Below are positions 50,852 to 60,049 of a DNA stretch of 64,000 nucleotides, piece after piece. Every line of letters starts with the position of its first letter. Within the stretch, counting starts at the first letter, position 1. The notes beneath the pieces were generated by a model. That model made no database searches and was not told the DNA's origin. It was given only the letters and a program-made list of their open reading frames with translations. The stretch comes from JAYZDF01 sp036337945 (GTDB taxonomy: Bacteria > Myxococcota > Kuafuiibacteriia > Kuafuiibacteriales > Kuafuiibacteriaceae), in contig JAYZDF010000029.1 of NCBI GenBank assembly GCA_036337945.1, forward strand, positions 1 through 64,000, given 5' to 3'. The position numbers were made by a program, and so were the translations under genes.

Positions 50852-53389
50852 TTAGTCACCAAGCAAACGCTTGAGCGCGCCAATCTTTTTGCGGACCGCG
50901 GCTTCGTCCGCAGGTTTGCGAGCCAGCTCCAGATATTTTTCGTACGATTGCATAGCTTTTTTAGGTTGATTCAATCGACCATAGAACAAACCAAGCTGTT
51001 TATGCGCACAAGCGTTTTTAGGTTCCTTCGCGGAAAGCTTCAGAAGCGCTTTCACTCCTTCCTGGGGATAATTTAGGTGTTTCAGCGCTACGTCCTTACA
51101 AGACAGCGTTTTTTGCACTCTCTGAACCTTCTTGACCTCGCGTCGAGGCTTCTTATCGCCTCCTTGCTCCAAAGCTTGACGCCCGCGCTGAATAATCTTG
51201 GGCGAGAATTCTCGAGTTTCCATATCCCTCAAAAGAGACTTGGCCAACTTTCTCTCATTGAGCGCAACCGCGGCGCGAAGTTCTCCCAGCGTCGCTCTTT
51301 CTAAAACCTCCGGGCTCACACCTTTTGAAAGTCTCGCTCGAACAAACTGCTGTTTTGAGCGCTCAAAGTCGGCAACTGCCAAAGATTTTTCTGCCGCTTC
51401 GAGCCAGGATTTTGCGGTTCGAGGTGCAACTAATCTCGGGATCGCAGCCTTGCTGTTCGAGCCAGCAGGCCCATTAGAACCCTTTGCGACAGGTCTGACC
51501 AATTGAGGAGCAGGAGTGGTCGCTATTGGCGTTTCAGCCATCTGATTTGACAAACGTTTGCGGCCAATCAACAGCCCAATGGCAATGGCACAAAGAATAG
51601 CGCCCGCCATAATCGCAATCCGGTTCTGAAGCTTTCGATTCGGTGCAGGTCGAACACCCAGGTTTTTCGCATCAATTTTGATATTCGGTCGGGGTTTTTT
51701 GCGCCCGCCCCCTTTTGCCCCGGCACGGCGTTTCTCCTGTTTTCGCTCTTGGACACCAAAGGTCCGTCGCGCGACAGCAGCGCTCGGCAGAGCCGAATTT
51801 GGCTCCTCAGAGCTCGGCGCACTCGACCATTCGGCTTTTTGACCTTGCCCTGCCTGATTATTTTTACGAGTTCGAACAATTTCTGTGGCGTCAGAAACGA
51901 AACCGGTGGCCCTAACCTGTTCGGTTCGTTCCAAGGTACCAAAGTCGTCCGTCGACTCTTCGATCGATTCATTTTGACCGAGAAAGGCTTCAGACTCGCG
52001 AACTGTTTGCGCCCTAATACTGGCCTTCGGTTTCGTCAAAGACTCGGTGACTACAACTTGCTCGACCTGAGCGACGGCGTCACCAGCGGCCAGAGTTTCT
52101 TCCTCGGACATGGACCCATAGCGTTGAGAAGGAACAACAAGCGACGAGTTCCCTGGGGTAACGCTCTTACCTACCGACAAGTCTTGCAATGTCTGTTGAT
52201 TCCGAATTTGTCGGGTCTGACGCTGTAACGCAGCATCAGGACGAGTTCCATCGGTTGGCTCTAAGTGACCAAACCGAACTTGTTGGGACGGATGAGTCGC
52301 TGTTGCAACCTCAGTCGCTGCGTTCTCCATCGCTGCTTGCAATGGCGCAGCAGGTGGCGCGGCGGCCACACCCGCCTTTGCGGGCTCTTTTCGTTCGAGA
52401 CTGCCTGCAATCTCATCCAGCGCTTTCGCAATCGGCTCGGCCGACTCGAAACGATTGGCTGGGTCTTTTGCGAGCATTCTATCAAGAAGCTTCGACAAGT
52501 GTTTACCGGCAGATGTTTCTCGTTCCAACCTCCGATGCGCTTGCTTCGTAACGTTCGAGAGAATCTCCTTTACGGTCGAACCCAGAAATGGTCGCTCTCC
52601 GGTCAGCATAGTGTAAAGAAGCACACCGAGTGAGAACTGGTCCGCGCGTCCGTCGACTTCTCTCTGTTTTTCTTGCAGGCGTTCCGGCGCGAGATAGGAC
52701 GGGGTGCCAAGAATATGACCGTGATTTGTCAGGCGTGTACTCTCAGACTGGGCAATTCCAAAATCGATAAGCACAGCCTGACCACCCTCGCGAACAAAAA
52801 TATTTGAGGGCTTTATGTCTCGATGAATAATCCCGCCCTTGTGAGCAACGGCCAGTGCTTCGGCTACATCACGCGTGATACGGACCGCCGTCGCGTCCGC
52901 AAGCTGCTTCTTTCGTCTCATCAGGGAGGCCAATGATTCACCTTCCAGAAGCTCCATCACGTAGAAATAGATACAACCTGGACGGTAGATTTCTGCTCGG
53001 CTCATATTATCGGGCTCATGTCCGTAATCGAAGATTGTAATAATTGCGGGATGTCTAAGACGTCCGACAATTTTGGTCTCACGGAGAAAACGCTGAATTG
53101 TTTCTTCCCTAATTTCTGGCTCTGACACCAGGTCAGGTTCTAATGTCTTGATTGCAACGAATCGTTCAATGTGCGGGTCCCATGCCTCATAAACAACACC
53201 CATACCTCCATGGCCCAACTCACCAAGAACCAAGTAACGCCCTAGCTTTAGTCTCTTTTCGGAATCCTCGGATCGCCCGCGGATGCGTTCAGATATCATC
53301 GACGGCAGCTCTGATAGCTCTATCCCCAATCGACTTAGCCGCTCATTGGAGCCTTTTGAATGGTTAGCTGACCCGGTCACAGACATCAT
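50852..53389 (-). CDS. Membrane Ser/Thr protein kinase with C-terminal TPR region
   Basis: 845 residues. Cytoplasmic Hanks kinase (about 50-330): GELGHGGMGVVYEAWD, VAIKTLEPDL, HRDIKPSNIFV near 188, DFGIAQ and GTPSYLAPERLQ. A long, low-complexity linker follows (about 340-585), then one membrane segment (RIAIMAGAILCAIAIGLLIG, near 595-613) and a predicted periplasmic TPR-like end (NACAHKQLGLFYGRLNQPKK). The layout would let an outside binding event control the kinase. Substrates are unknown. It lies 79 bases upstream-side of lysC on the same strand. Confidence 0.93.
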   Translation of the reverse strand: MMSVTGSANHSKGSNERLSRLGIELSELPSMISERIRGRSEDSEKRLKLGRYLVLGELGHGGMGVVYEAWDPHIERFVAIKTLEPDLVSEPEIREETIQRFLRETKIVGRLRHPAIITIFDYGHEPDNMSRAEIYRPGCIYFYVMELLEGESLASLMRRKKQLADATAVRITRDVAEALAVAHKGGIIHRDIKPSNIFVREGGQAVLIDFGIAQSESTRLTNHGHILGTPSYLAPERLQEKQREVDGRADQFSLGVLLYTMLTGERPFLGSTVKEILSNVTKQAHRRLERETSAGKHLSKLLDRMLAKDPANRFESAEPIAKALDEIAGSLERKEPAKAGVAAAPPAAPLQAAMENAATEVATATHPSQQVRFGHLEPTDGTRPDAALQRQTRQIRNQQTLQDLSVGKSVTPGNSSLVVPSQRYGSMSEEETLAAGDAVAQVEQVVVTESLTKPKASIRAQTVRESEAFLGQNESIEESTDDFGTLERTEQVRATGFVSDATEIVRTRKNNQAGQGQKAEWSSAPSSEEPNSALPSAAVARRTFGVQERKQEKRRAGAKGGGRKKPRPNIKIDAKNLGVRPAPNRKLQNRIAIMAGAILCAIAIGLLIGRKRLSNQMAETPIATTPAPQLVRPVAKGSNGPAGSNSKAAIPRLVAPRTAKSWLEAAEKSLAVADFERSKQQFVRARLSKGVSPEVLERATLGELRAAVALNERKLAKSLLRDMETREFSPKIIQRGRQALEQGGDKKPRREVKKVQRVQKTLSCKDVALKHLNYPQEGVKALLKLSAKEPKNACAHKQLGLFYGRLNQPKKAMQSYEKYLELARKPADEAAVRKKIGALKRLLGD

Positions 53390-53390
53390 T

Positions 53391-53419
53391 ATGGTAGGCC
53401 TACCCTATTCAAGGGTCAA
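53391..53419 (-). promoter_or_regulatory. Probable sigma-70 promoter of the kinase gene
   Basis: On the minus strand TTGACC (53419-53414) and TACCAT (53396-53391) are 17 bases apart. The -10 element ends 1 base before the first ATG and 4 before the second, with no ribosome site, so the mRNA would be leaderless or begin at the second ATG. Confidence 0.45.
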
Positions 53420-53426
53420 TGTATGA

Positions 53427-54374
53427 TTACAGCTTCAGGCGAATCGCCTTGTGAAAGTTGGAGAATCGGGCGGGAAGTCGACCTGGTTGTTCTCCGTCAA
53501 TATCTAATAAAACGTTAGCCTCATCTCTAAAGGGGATTGCCTGAATCATTTTTCCGCGAGAAGAACGCACGCTTTGCCAGTGAATCGCGCGCCCAGCGTA
53601 TAAATCGGAGGTCTTGAGCACTTCTTTCATACCTGCTCGAATCTGAGTCACTACATCGAATTCGCCGTCGTCAATCTTCGCATTGGGAGCCATATGCATC
53701 CCACCGCCAAAATATTGCCCATTAGCTATCGCAACCGTGACAAGTGGTTCATCAACAAAGACTTCATCATCTACACTTACACGAACATGTTGGCGTCGGT
53801 ATGAGGCGAGCGCGCGTAAAGTATTTATATAAAAGGAAATGCGTCCACCGAGAGCCTTTGACCCTTTGTTGATTTTATCTGCCACCACTCCAGAAAGACC
53901 AAAACTCGCAATATTAAGAAAAGCCTGTCCTTTTGGTTGTCCTCGGTGGTCGACAAATTCGACCCAACCGAGATCACATGGCTGCGTCTTCTCTCCAGCT
54001 AAATGGGCGACAGACCCAGGAATAGTCCCGGGTAAATCAAACAATCGTGCAAAGTCGCCACCGGTTCCTGATCGTACCGCACCAATAATTATATCGTCTT
54101 TGACAAGTCGAGGATTACTGCCGTCTTTCTCGCTTTCAAACAAGCCATTTACAACCTCGTTCATTGTGCCATCGCCACCTACAGACACAATCATTTCATA
54201 GCCGTCCATCACTGCTTGCTTTGACAAACGAGTCGCGTCGCCTGGGGCTTTCGTAAATGCGAAATCCCATTTCGTCAGAACTTTATTTAACGCTCGCTGT
54301 AGCTCCGGCCAATATCTTCCCGTCGCGCCACTTTGGCTCGCTGGATTAACAATTACGTAGGTAAAGTAACTCAT
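53427..54374 (-). CDS. Diacylglycerol/lipid kinase family protein (YegS/DgkB type)
   Basis: 315 residues. The catalytic domain has VNPASQSGATGRYW, VSVGGDGTMNEVVNGLFES and VRSGTGGDFARLFDLPG, typical of DAGK_cat lipid kinases, and ends with a beta-sandwich (FSNFHKAIRLKL). It would phosphorylate diacylglycerol, ceramide or a related lipid. Its start overlaps the stop of the Fe-S protein (TGATG), so it is coupled to the FAD/Fe-S genes. Confidence 0.92.
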   Translation of the reverse strand: MSYFTYVIVNPASQSGATGRYWPELQRALNKVLTKWDFAFTKAPGDATRLSKQAVMDGYEMIVSVGGDGTMNEVVNGLFESEKDGSNPRLVKDDIIIGAVRSGTGGDFARLFDLPGTIPGSVAHLAGEKTQPCDLGWVEFVDHRGQPKGQAFLNIASFGLSGVVADKINKGSKALGGRISFYINTLRALASYRRQHVRVSVDDEVFVDEPLVTVAIANGQYFGGGMHMAPNAKIDDGEFDVVTQIRAGMKEVLKTSDLYAGRAIHWQSVRSSRGKMIQAIPFRDEANVLLDIDGEQPGRLPARFSNFHKAIRLKL

Positions 54375-55537
54375 CAGAAGTCTTCCGTGTGCGCCGCAAG
54401 TATTTCCATTGCGTCAATGACTTTCTCTTTCGGTGCAACTGAACGTAAGTGGGCAATACAGCGCGGACTGAAACTAGTTAGGCGGCTAGCATCAGACTGT
54501 CTGAGGGCAACAATCTTGGCCGAGGCCATCTCTCTTGCGGTATTCGGCCTTGTAATCGGTAGCAGACCTGCAGCGCCACAACAGTCATGCATATTTCCGG
54601 TCAGGTCGTTGAGTTCCCGAGGAATACTTCCCGTTGCCGAACTAATCAATGCATACTCCGTGCCTTTGCGCTGAAGACCATTTCGAGTGTGGCAGCACTC
54701 CGAAATAGCGAAATCTGCGAACTTTTTCGGAGAACCGGTATCCTCACGCCCCTCAATCAACTCGCCATGTAGAAACTCAGTCACGGTCGAAATTTTCGTA
54801 TCCAGCGTAACACCCATTTCGGGATAACGTTCAACAAAGGCGTGAGCGCACGCCGAGTCATGAACTATCACCGAATCTTCCTCAGACAACTTGGCGGCAA
54901 CGCGTGTCGCATGCTCACGAAAGCTGTCCACATCGCCCGCCCACAAAAGAGGCAAACCGCAGCATTGCGCAGAAAGCTCACTCACTTTTACAGATTGGAG
55001 TCCATATTTCGAAACGACTCGGGCAAAGGCGCTAACACTTTCGGGCTGTTCCGCAATCGCAGAGCAACCCGCAAAGTAGAGGCTTTTATTTTCGTCATCT
55101 CTGGACGTTGTCGACGGCAAAAGCGAATCCGCGTGGCCCATCAGTTCAGGAACTAGATCACGACCATATGGATTTCCGTTGATCGCAAACTTATCGCGTA
55201 CTTCTACAACCTTCGGCGAAGCCAAGCCTGCATCTAATACCCGTGCTCGACCTAGGGTGAGAATCGCCGGAACATCGTTGCTGTGCAAACAGACATCTGA
55301 ACACGCACCGCAATGTGTACACAAGAATGGAAGCTCGGCGTAATCCTCAATCTTCGACCAACCGCGTTTTACAAAACCGCTGGCATTCACGAGATTCCAG
55401 GGTGTCGAGGTTTCTCGCCCCTCTGATTCTGCTACGGGACAAGCCCAACGACAAAGCTTCGGGCATGTCATGCAAATGTCTATCTGCTGATCTTCTTGGT
55501 GAGAATCACCGCTTAGGATGGGCAAAGGACGCTTCAC
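54374..55537 (-). CDS. Fe-S protein with CCG domains (GlpC/heterodisulfide-reductase-like)
   Basis: 387 residues from a GTG at 55537, chosen over the ATG at 55576 because it follows AAGGAAGG and overlaps the FAD gene stop as GTGA. N-terminal ferredoxin motifs ICMTCPKLCRWACP and CTHCGACSDVCLHS would bind two [4Fe-4S] clusters. Two CCG domains follow: AGCSAIAEQPES with AQCCGLPLL, and ISECCHTRNG with HDCCGAAGLL. This family passes electrons from a flavin dehydrogenase to quinone or another carrier, here probably from the tandem-FAD protein. Confidence 0.92.
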   Translation of the reverse strand: MKRPLPILSGDSHQEDQQIDICMTCPKLCRWACPVAESEGRETSTPWNLVNASGFVKRGWSKIEDYAELPFLCTHCGACSDVCLHSNDVPAILTLGRARVLDAGLASPKVVEVRDKFAINGNPYGRDLVPELMGHADSLLPSTTSRDDENKSLYFAGCSAIAEQPESVSAFARVVSKYGLQSVKVSELSAQCCGLPLLWAGDVDSFREHATRVAAKLSEEDSVIVHDSACAHAFVERYPEMGVTLDTKISTVTEFLHGELIEGREDTGSPKKFADFAISECCHTRNGLQRKGTEYALISSATGSIPRELNDLTGNMHDCCGAAGLLPITRPNTAREMASAKIVALRQSDASRLTSFSPRCIAHLRSVAPKEKVIDAMEILAAHTEDF

Positions 55538-58356
55538 GACTGCCTTCCTTTGAACATTCCACCAGGGTCTATGCAAGAGGAAATTGTCGCACCAATATCC
55601 GCGTAAGAAAGGGAGCTCGATGAACTACTAAACTCATCATTCGCACTATACAGTCTTGTTCCTGATAACACCGAAGTTTTCTGTTCAAGCGCTAAATTCA
55701 CCACGGATTGCCTCACGGGGCGGTCAGGAATCCTCACAACCAACGTCATACCCTGAGCGGTCATAAAATCTAACCAGGCCTCTTCGGCTCCCAACATCAT
55801 AACATCCGTATACAGATTGTGGACCTGGTCCCATGACGACGCGAGTTCGACTACAGCATCAAACCGTCCACCGGTTACCGTAGATTCAGAAGTAATTATT
55901 TTCCGGCCTCCACACTCGGCAGCTAATGCCGCCATGTGATTTTTTCGAACGTGAATGAGCTGTTCATGCTGAGCGTGAAGTATATAGAGTGCATCCCAAT
56001 TTTCTTCGTGGCGAAGGATTCGCGCCGCGCCAATCCCAAGTGGAGACTTAGAGACTCTACGGCCAAACCGGATTGCCTCCTCAGCGTCATTGAAGCGGTA
56101 TCCCACGGGCTCTGTGAATCGAGGAAGTTCTACTACCCTTAGGACTGCTCGCGTCATCACACCCCATCTTCCTGCGCCGCCGATAAATGCACGGTCAAGT
56201 TCAGGCCCAACAGCAGAACGCGGGACGGGACGAGTCTCAACGACCGTGCCATCACACAACAGACCCCGCACAGCGACACAGACACCATCGAGATCTCCGA
56301 AGCCATTTGAACGACGTATAAAAGTATTGAATGCCAAGCCCGCTCCAATACTCCGGCCTAGGCAACGTGGATGAACATGCCCCAAGGTCAAACCTTGTTT
56401 GCGTAAGACTGCCTCAAGTTCATGAACAGCAATTCCCGCCTCAACCTCAACAAAGAGAGATTTCTTACTCAATCGGACGACACCATTTAAACCAGTCAAA
56501 TCTAAATGCAAAGAACCCATGGGAGAGCGGAAACCAGTCTGATCACTACTTACGGTCACCTGTCGACGGTTCGCTTCCCGAAGCACGGCCGCAAGAGAAT
56601 TTTCATCCGCTGCGCGAATTGAGGTTCGCCCTCCTTTCTTTATCACGTTGCTCGCACCAACCGCCGCCTGAATCTCCTCTGGCAACACGCGGCGAGTTTT
56701 TACTCGTGCATGAGAAGAATATGTGCGCCGAACTTTTTTCGCTTCTAGACCAAGCTTTCCGGGGTTCAATATCGCTTGAGGATCAAATCCGGCTTTGAGG
56801 GCCCGAAGCACAGTCATCCCGCCGCGGCCGTGTTCTTTTTCCATGGCGCTGCCCTTCAAAATGCCGATGCCGTGATGATGAGAGACTGTGCCGCCCGCAT
56901 CATTCGCAGCAGGAAGTGCCGCTGCCCAAATACGATCGTAGCGCTCAAGAATTGTATTGGGATCACGAGGGTCCTCGGCTGCCCCAGCAAACGTAAAATA
57001 AATCGAACACCCATCTGGATATGCATGAGAGAAGTGAGCCATCACAAAAGCTTCTTTGCTTATTGCTCTACGAACCGATTGGTAGACAGGCAGTAGACGT
57101 TCCCAATTTGCCGCGACTTCCATCGTATCCGTGAACACGCCAGAAGCATATGCTTTTGATTGTTTGTACGAGACGTTGTGCCTGTTCGCCAACCAGTGTA
57201 AGCCTGGCGCCTCGCCCAGATCTTCTGCGCCCAACTCGGAACAAAGCGACATACCTATATCCATCTCAGACCGAATAAGACCAGACTGCCCCTCAAAGCC
57301 AAGAATCAACAAGCATTGCTCTGGCAAGGCATCGATTGCTCGATTCAATAAAAGGGGCGTCCCAACGACTGCGGAAACCGTCTTTCGAATCATCGCTTGC
57401 GCGAGCCGTCTGCCCAACCGGTTTTCCGCAAACTTTTCCGTCCGCAGGCGCGACTTGAGAATTTTTGAAAGATTTTCGAAGGAAAAAGCTTCTGAATTCT
57501 CGTCGCCTGCATCGCTTTTGCTGTGGCCTCTCCCGATAAAGGTATCTAGTGCGTCGTATAAGCGGACAACCGCCGGTTTCAGACCACTGCGAAGCATTCT
57601 CCGAATCGCAGTAATCCCTGCTTCAACGTTTGGAAAACGAAAGCCTCGAAATAGCCGAGACTCTGGGAACGGATGGATTCGCAAAGTTGCCGCTGTAATT
57701 GCTCCGAATACCCCCTCTGAGCCCATCATCAATGCGTTATAGTTCACGGACAAGCCTGCTCTCGGCGCACTTGTGAGTCTTCGAACTCGCCCCGGAGACG
57801 CGGTCTCAAGACCAAGAACCATGTCTTCGATTTTGCCGTAGAAGGTAGACGTCTGTCCGGCACTGCGTGCCGCGAGCCAGCCTCCAAGTGTAGAGCACAC
57901 GATGGAGGATGGAAAATGACCGAGAGTGTAACCGCGCTGATTCAAGCGTCGCTCAAGTCGTTCACCTATGATGCCAGTTTCGACCTCAGCGCTAAGATTA
58001 ATTTCATCTATTCGACGAATCGCTTTCATTCTCTTGAAGTCGATCGTAATTCCACCATCGACAGGACGTGCGCCACCACAAACGCCAGAGCCTGCTCCGT
58101 AGGGGACCACCGGAATCCCCAGCTCGGATGCAAGCAGTAAGATTTTGCTCACCTCTTCGGCCGTCTCAGGCCATACTATACAAGCAGGGGAAGCAGGGAT
58201 CATGCCAGCTCTCATTTGGATCAGGTCACGTGGCCAACAATCACGCGAATATGCAAAACGGTCACTTTCCGATGCGGACACGGCGTGCGCTCCGACAATC
58301 CTTGCAAGCTTGACCAATAACGGTGGGCTCGCAGATGAAAATGGAAGATTAGTCAT
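55534..58356 (-). CDS. Tandem FAD-binding oxidoreductase, N-terminal half AGPS-like
   Basis: About 940 residues from ATG 58356 (an ATG at 58383 is also possible). It holds two fused PCMH-type FAD_binding_4 units. The first (to about 540) resembles alkyldihydroxyacetonephosphate synthase: DCWPRDLIQMRAG, IPVVPYGAGSGVCGG, GHFPSSIVCSTLGGWLAARS, YGKIEDMVLGL, the triple-His TVSHHHGIGILKG and DPQAILNPGKLG. The second (about 560 to the end) has the same fold (GLTLGHVHPRCLGRSIGAG, FIGGAGRWGVMTRAVLRV). Coupled to an Fe-S protein and a lipid kinase, it may work in ether-lipid or glycerolipid metabolism, or be a D-2-hydroxyacid-type dehydrogenase. The fusion is unusual. Confidence 0.9.
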   Translation of the reverse strand: MTNLPFSSASPPLLVKLARIVGAHAVSASESDRFAYSRDCWPRDLIQMRAGMIPASPACIVWPETAEEVSKILLLASELGIPVVPYGAGSGVCGGARPVDGGITIDFKRMKAIRRIDEINLSAEVETGIIGERLERRLNQRGYTLGHFPSSIVCSTLGGWLAARSAGQTSTFYGKIEDMVLGLETASPGRVRRLTSAPRAGLSVNYNALMMGSEGVFGAITAATLRIHPFPESRLFRGFRFPNVEAGITAIRRMLRSGLKPAVVRLYDALDTFIGRGHSKSDAGDENSEAFSFENLSKILKSRLRTEKFAENRLGRRLAQAMIRKTVSAVVGTPLLLNRAIDALPEQCLLILGFEGQSGLIRSEMDIGMSLCSELGAEDLGEAPGLHWLANRHNVSYKQSKAYASGVFTDTMEVAANWERLLPVYQSVRRAISKEAFVMAHFSHAYPDGCSIYFTFAGAAEDPRDPNTILERYDRIWAAALPAANDAGGTVSHHHGIGILKGSAMEKEHGRGGMTVLRALKAGFDPQAILNPGKLGLEAKKVRRTYSSHARVKTRRVLPEEIQAAVGASNVIKKGGRTSIRAADENSLAAVLREANRRQVTVSSDQTGFRSPMGSLHLDLTGLNGVVRLSKKSLFVEVEAGIAVHELEAVLRKQGLTLGHVHPRCLGRSIGAGLAFNTFIRRSNGFGDLDGVCVAVRGLLCDGTVVETRPVPRSAVGPELDRAFIGGAGRWGVMTRAVLRVVELPRFTEPVGYRFNDAEEAIRFGRRVSKSPLGIGAARILRHEENWDALYILHAQHEQLIHVRKNHMAALAAECGGRKIITSESTVTGGRFDAVVELASSWDQVHNLYTDVMMLGAEEAWLDFMTAQGMTLVVRIPDRPVRQSVVNLALEQKTSVLSGTRLYSANDEFSSSSSSLSYADIGATISSCIDPGGMFKGRQS

Positions 58357-58513
58357 TTCCACCGTAAATAAAGCCCGAGACAAACTGAGAGTCCAGTGCC
58401 ACCTATGCAGCGCGTCAAATATATGGCTTCCGGGCCCAAATGTACGGTCCTAGCCCGGTGGAATACCAAGGCCTCGGTTTGCAAATAGGAGCGTCTCTAG
58501 TAGAGCCATAGAT

Positions 58514-60040
58514 GTGATATTTATTGACGGACAAGGCCTGACTATTGAGCAGGTTGCCGACGTGGCCTACCAAGAGGTGCTCGTTCAGCTCGATCCTTCA
58601 GCCGAAGCAAGAGTACGCCGTGCCCGCGCTTTAGTTGATTCCTATGCGAGGAGCGGTAACGCGGTCTATGGGATCAATACCGGGTTCGGATATCTCAAAA
58701 ACGTCCGAATCGAGAATGACCAACTCGATATCCTGCAACTAAACCTAATTCGGAGTCATGCGGTCGGCGTTGGCGCACCCTTGAGCGAGGCCCAGACCCG
58801 GGCACTGATGGTTCTTCGGGCTAACGTTCTTGCTACAGGACGCTCAGGCGTACACTTGGAGACATTGACGCTCCTTCTAGATCTGCTCAATCACAAAATC
58901 CACCCCGTCATCCCCTGTAAAGGAAGTGTGGGTGCTTCTGGAGACCTTGCACCGCTAGCGCATCTCGCTCTTACTATGATCGGTGAAGGCACGGTCGTTT
59001 ACAAAGGAAAGGAAGTACCCAGTATAGAAGCTCTGCAAGCTGAGAACCTGAGCCCGATTAGGCCGGGCCCTAAAGAAGGCCTGTGTTTAGTCAATGGAAC
59101 GCAAGCCATGAGCGCTTTGGCCTGTCTCGCAATAATAGAAGCAGAAAATCTATGCTTGGAAGCGGACATAATAGGCGCAGCTAGTGTAGAAGGACGAAGA
59201 GGAACCGCAACCGCATTCGAGGCACTAATCCACAATAGCCGACCGCATCCAGGCCAACGCGAATCAGCCCGTCATCTCCGACAACTCCTAGACTCAAGCG
59301 AAATTGCACAGAGTCATGAAGATTGTGACAGCATTCAAGACCCTTACAGTCTTCGATGTATGCCTCAGGTTCATGGAGCTGTCCGAGACGTGATCCAAAA
59401 CGTGAGACGAACGGTCGAAATCGAGATAAACTCCGCCACTGACAACCCCTTGGTTTTTGCAGAGGAGAATGAAGGAGACCGCCTTATTTCTGGTGGAAAC
59501 TTCCACGGACAGCCGCTCGCATTTGCTATGGACTTTCTCGCGATCGCTGTCTCCGAGCTGGCCTCAATTTCAGAGCGTCGAGTCGAACAACTCATCGACC
59601 CAGCACTCAGTGGATTACCGGCGTTTCTGCTGGAGACATCGGGACTCAACTCAGGATTCATGATGGCTCAAGTCACCGCAGCAAGTCTCGTCAACGAGAA
59701 TAAAGTTTTATGCACGCCGGCTTCCGTCGACTCTATACCAACTAGTGCAAACCAGGAAGACCACGTTTCAATGGGAATGACTTCCGCTCGAAAAGCGCTT
59801 GAAGTCATTGAAAATACCCGTTTCTGCCTAGCAATCGAAATGTTGTGCGCTTGCCAGGCAATCGACCTCATCAAATTGAAACCGGGTGTCGGGGTACAAG
59901 CAGCCTATGATACATTACGAAGCAAAGTGAAAGAACTACAAGAAGACCGCGTGCTTCACCAAGACATTGACGCTGCGACCGAACTACTCGCCCGTGGGGA
60001 AGTAAGAGCAGCGGTATCAAAGGCCCTGACAAATAAGTGA
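58514..60040 (+). CDS. hutH: Histidine ammonia-lyase
   Basis: 508 residues from a GTG (an overlapping ATG at 58512 is out of frame). Converts histidine to urocanate and ammonia. The MIO cofactor forms from Ala141-Ser142-Gly143 in GSVGASGDLAPLAHLAL. VYGINTGFG and LIRSHAVGVGAP (the SH pair favours histidine over phenylalanine/tyrosine) and QEDHVSMGM are further signatures. The length is normal. No other hut gene is in the window, so the rest of the pathway is elsewhere or the enzyme has another role. The nearest ribosome-like site is distant, so the start is not certain. Confidence 0.94.
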   Translation: MIFIDGQGLTIEQVADVAYQEVLVQLDPSAEARVRRARALVDSYARSGNAVYGINTGFGYLKNVRIENDQLDILQLNLIRSHAVGVGAPLSEAQTRALMVLRANVLATGRSGVHLETLTLLLDLLNHKIHPVIPCKGSVGASGDLAPLAHLALTMIGEGTVVYKGKEVPSIEALQAENLSPIRPGPKEGLCLVNGTQAMSALACLAIIEAENLCLEADIIGAASVEGRRGTATAFEALIHNSRPHPGQRESARHLRQLLDSSEIAQSHEDCDSIQDPYSLRCMPQVHGAVRDVIQNVRRTVEIEINSATDNPLVFAEENEGDRLISGGNFHGQPLAFAMDFLAIAVSELASISERRVEQLIDPALSGLPAFLLETSGLNSGFMMAQVTAASLVNENKVLCTPASVDSIPTSANQEDHVSMGMTSARKALEVIENTRFCLAIEMLCACQAIDLIKLKPGVGVQAAYDTLRSKVKELQEDRVLHQDIDAATELLARGEVRAAVSKALTNK

Positions 60041-60049
60041 GATTTCTTC

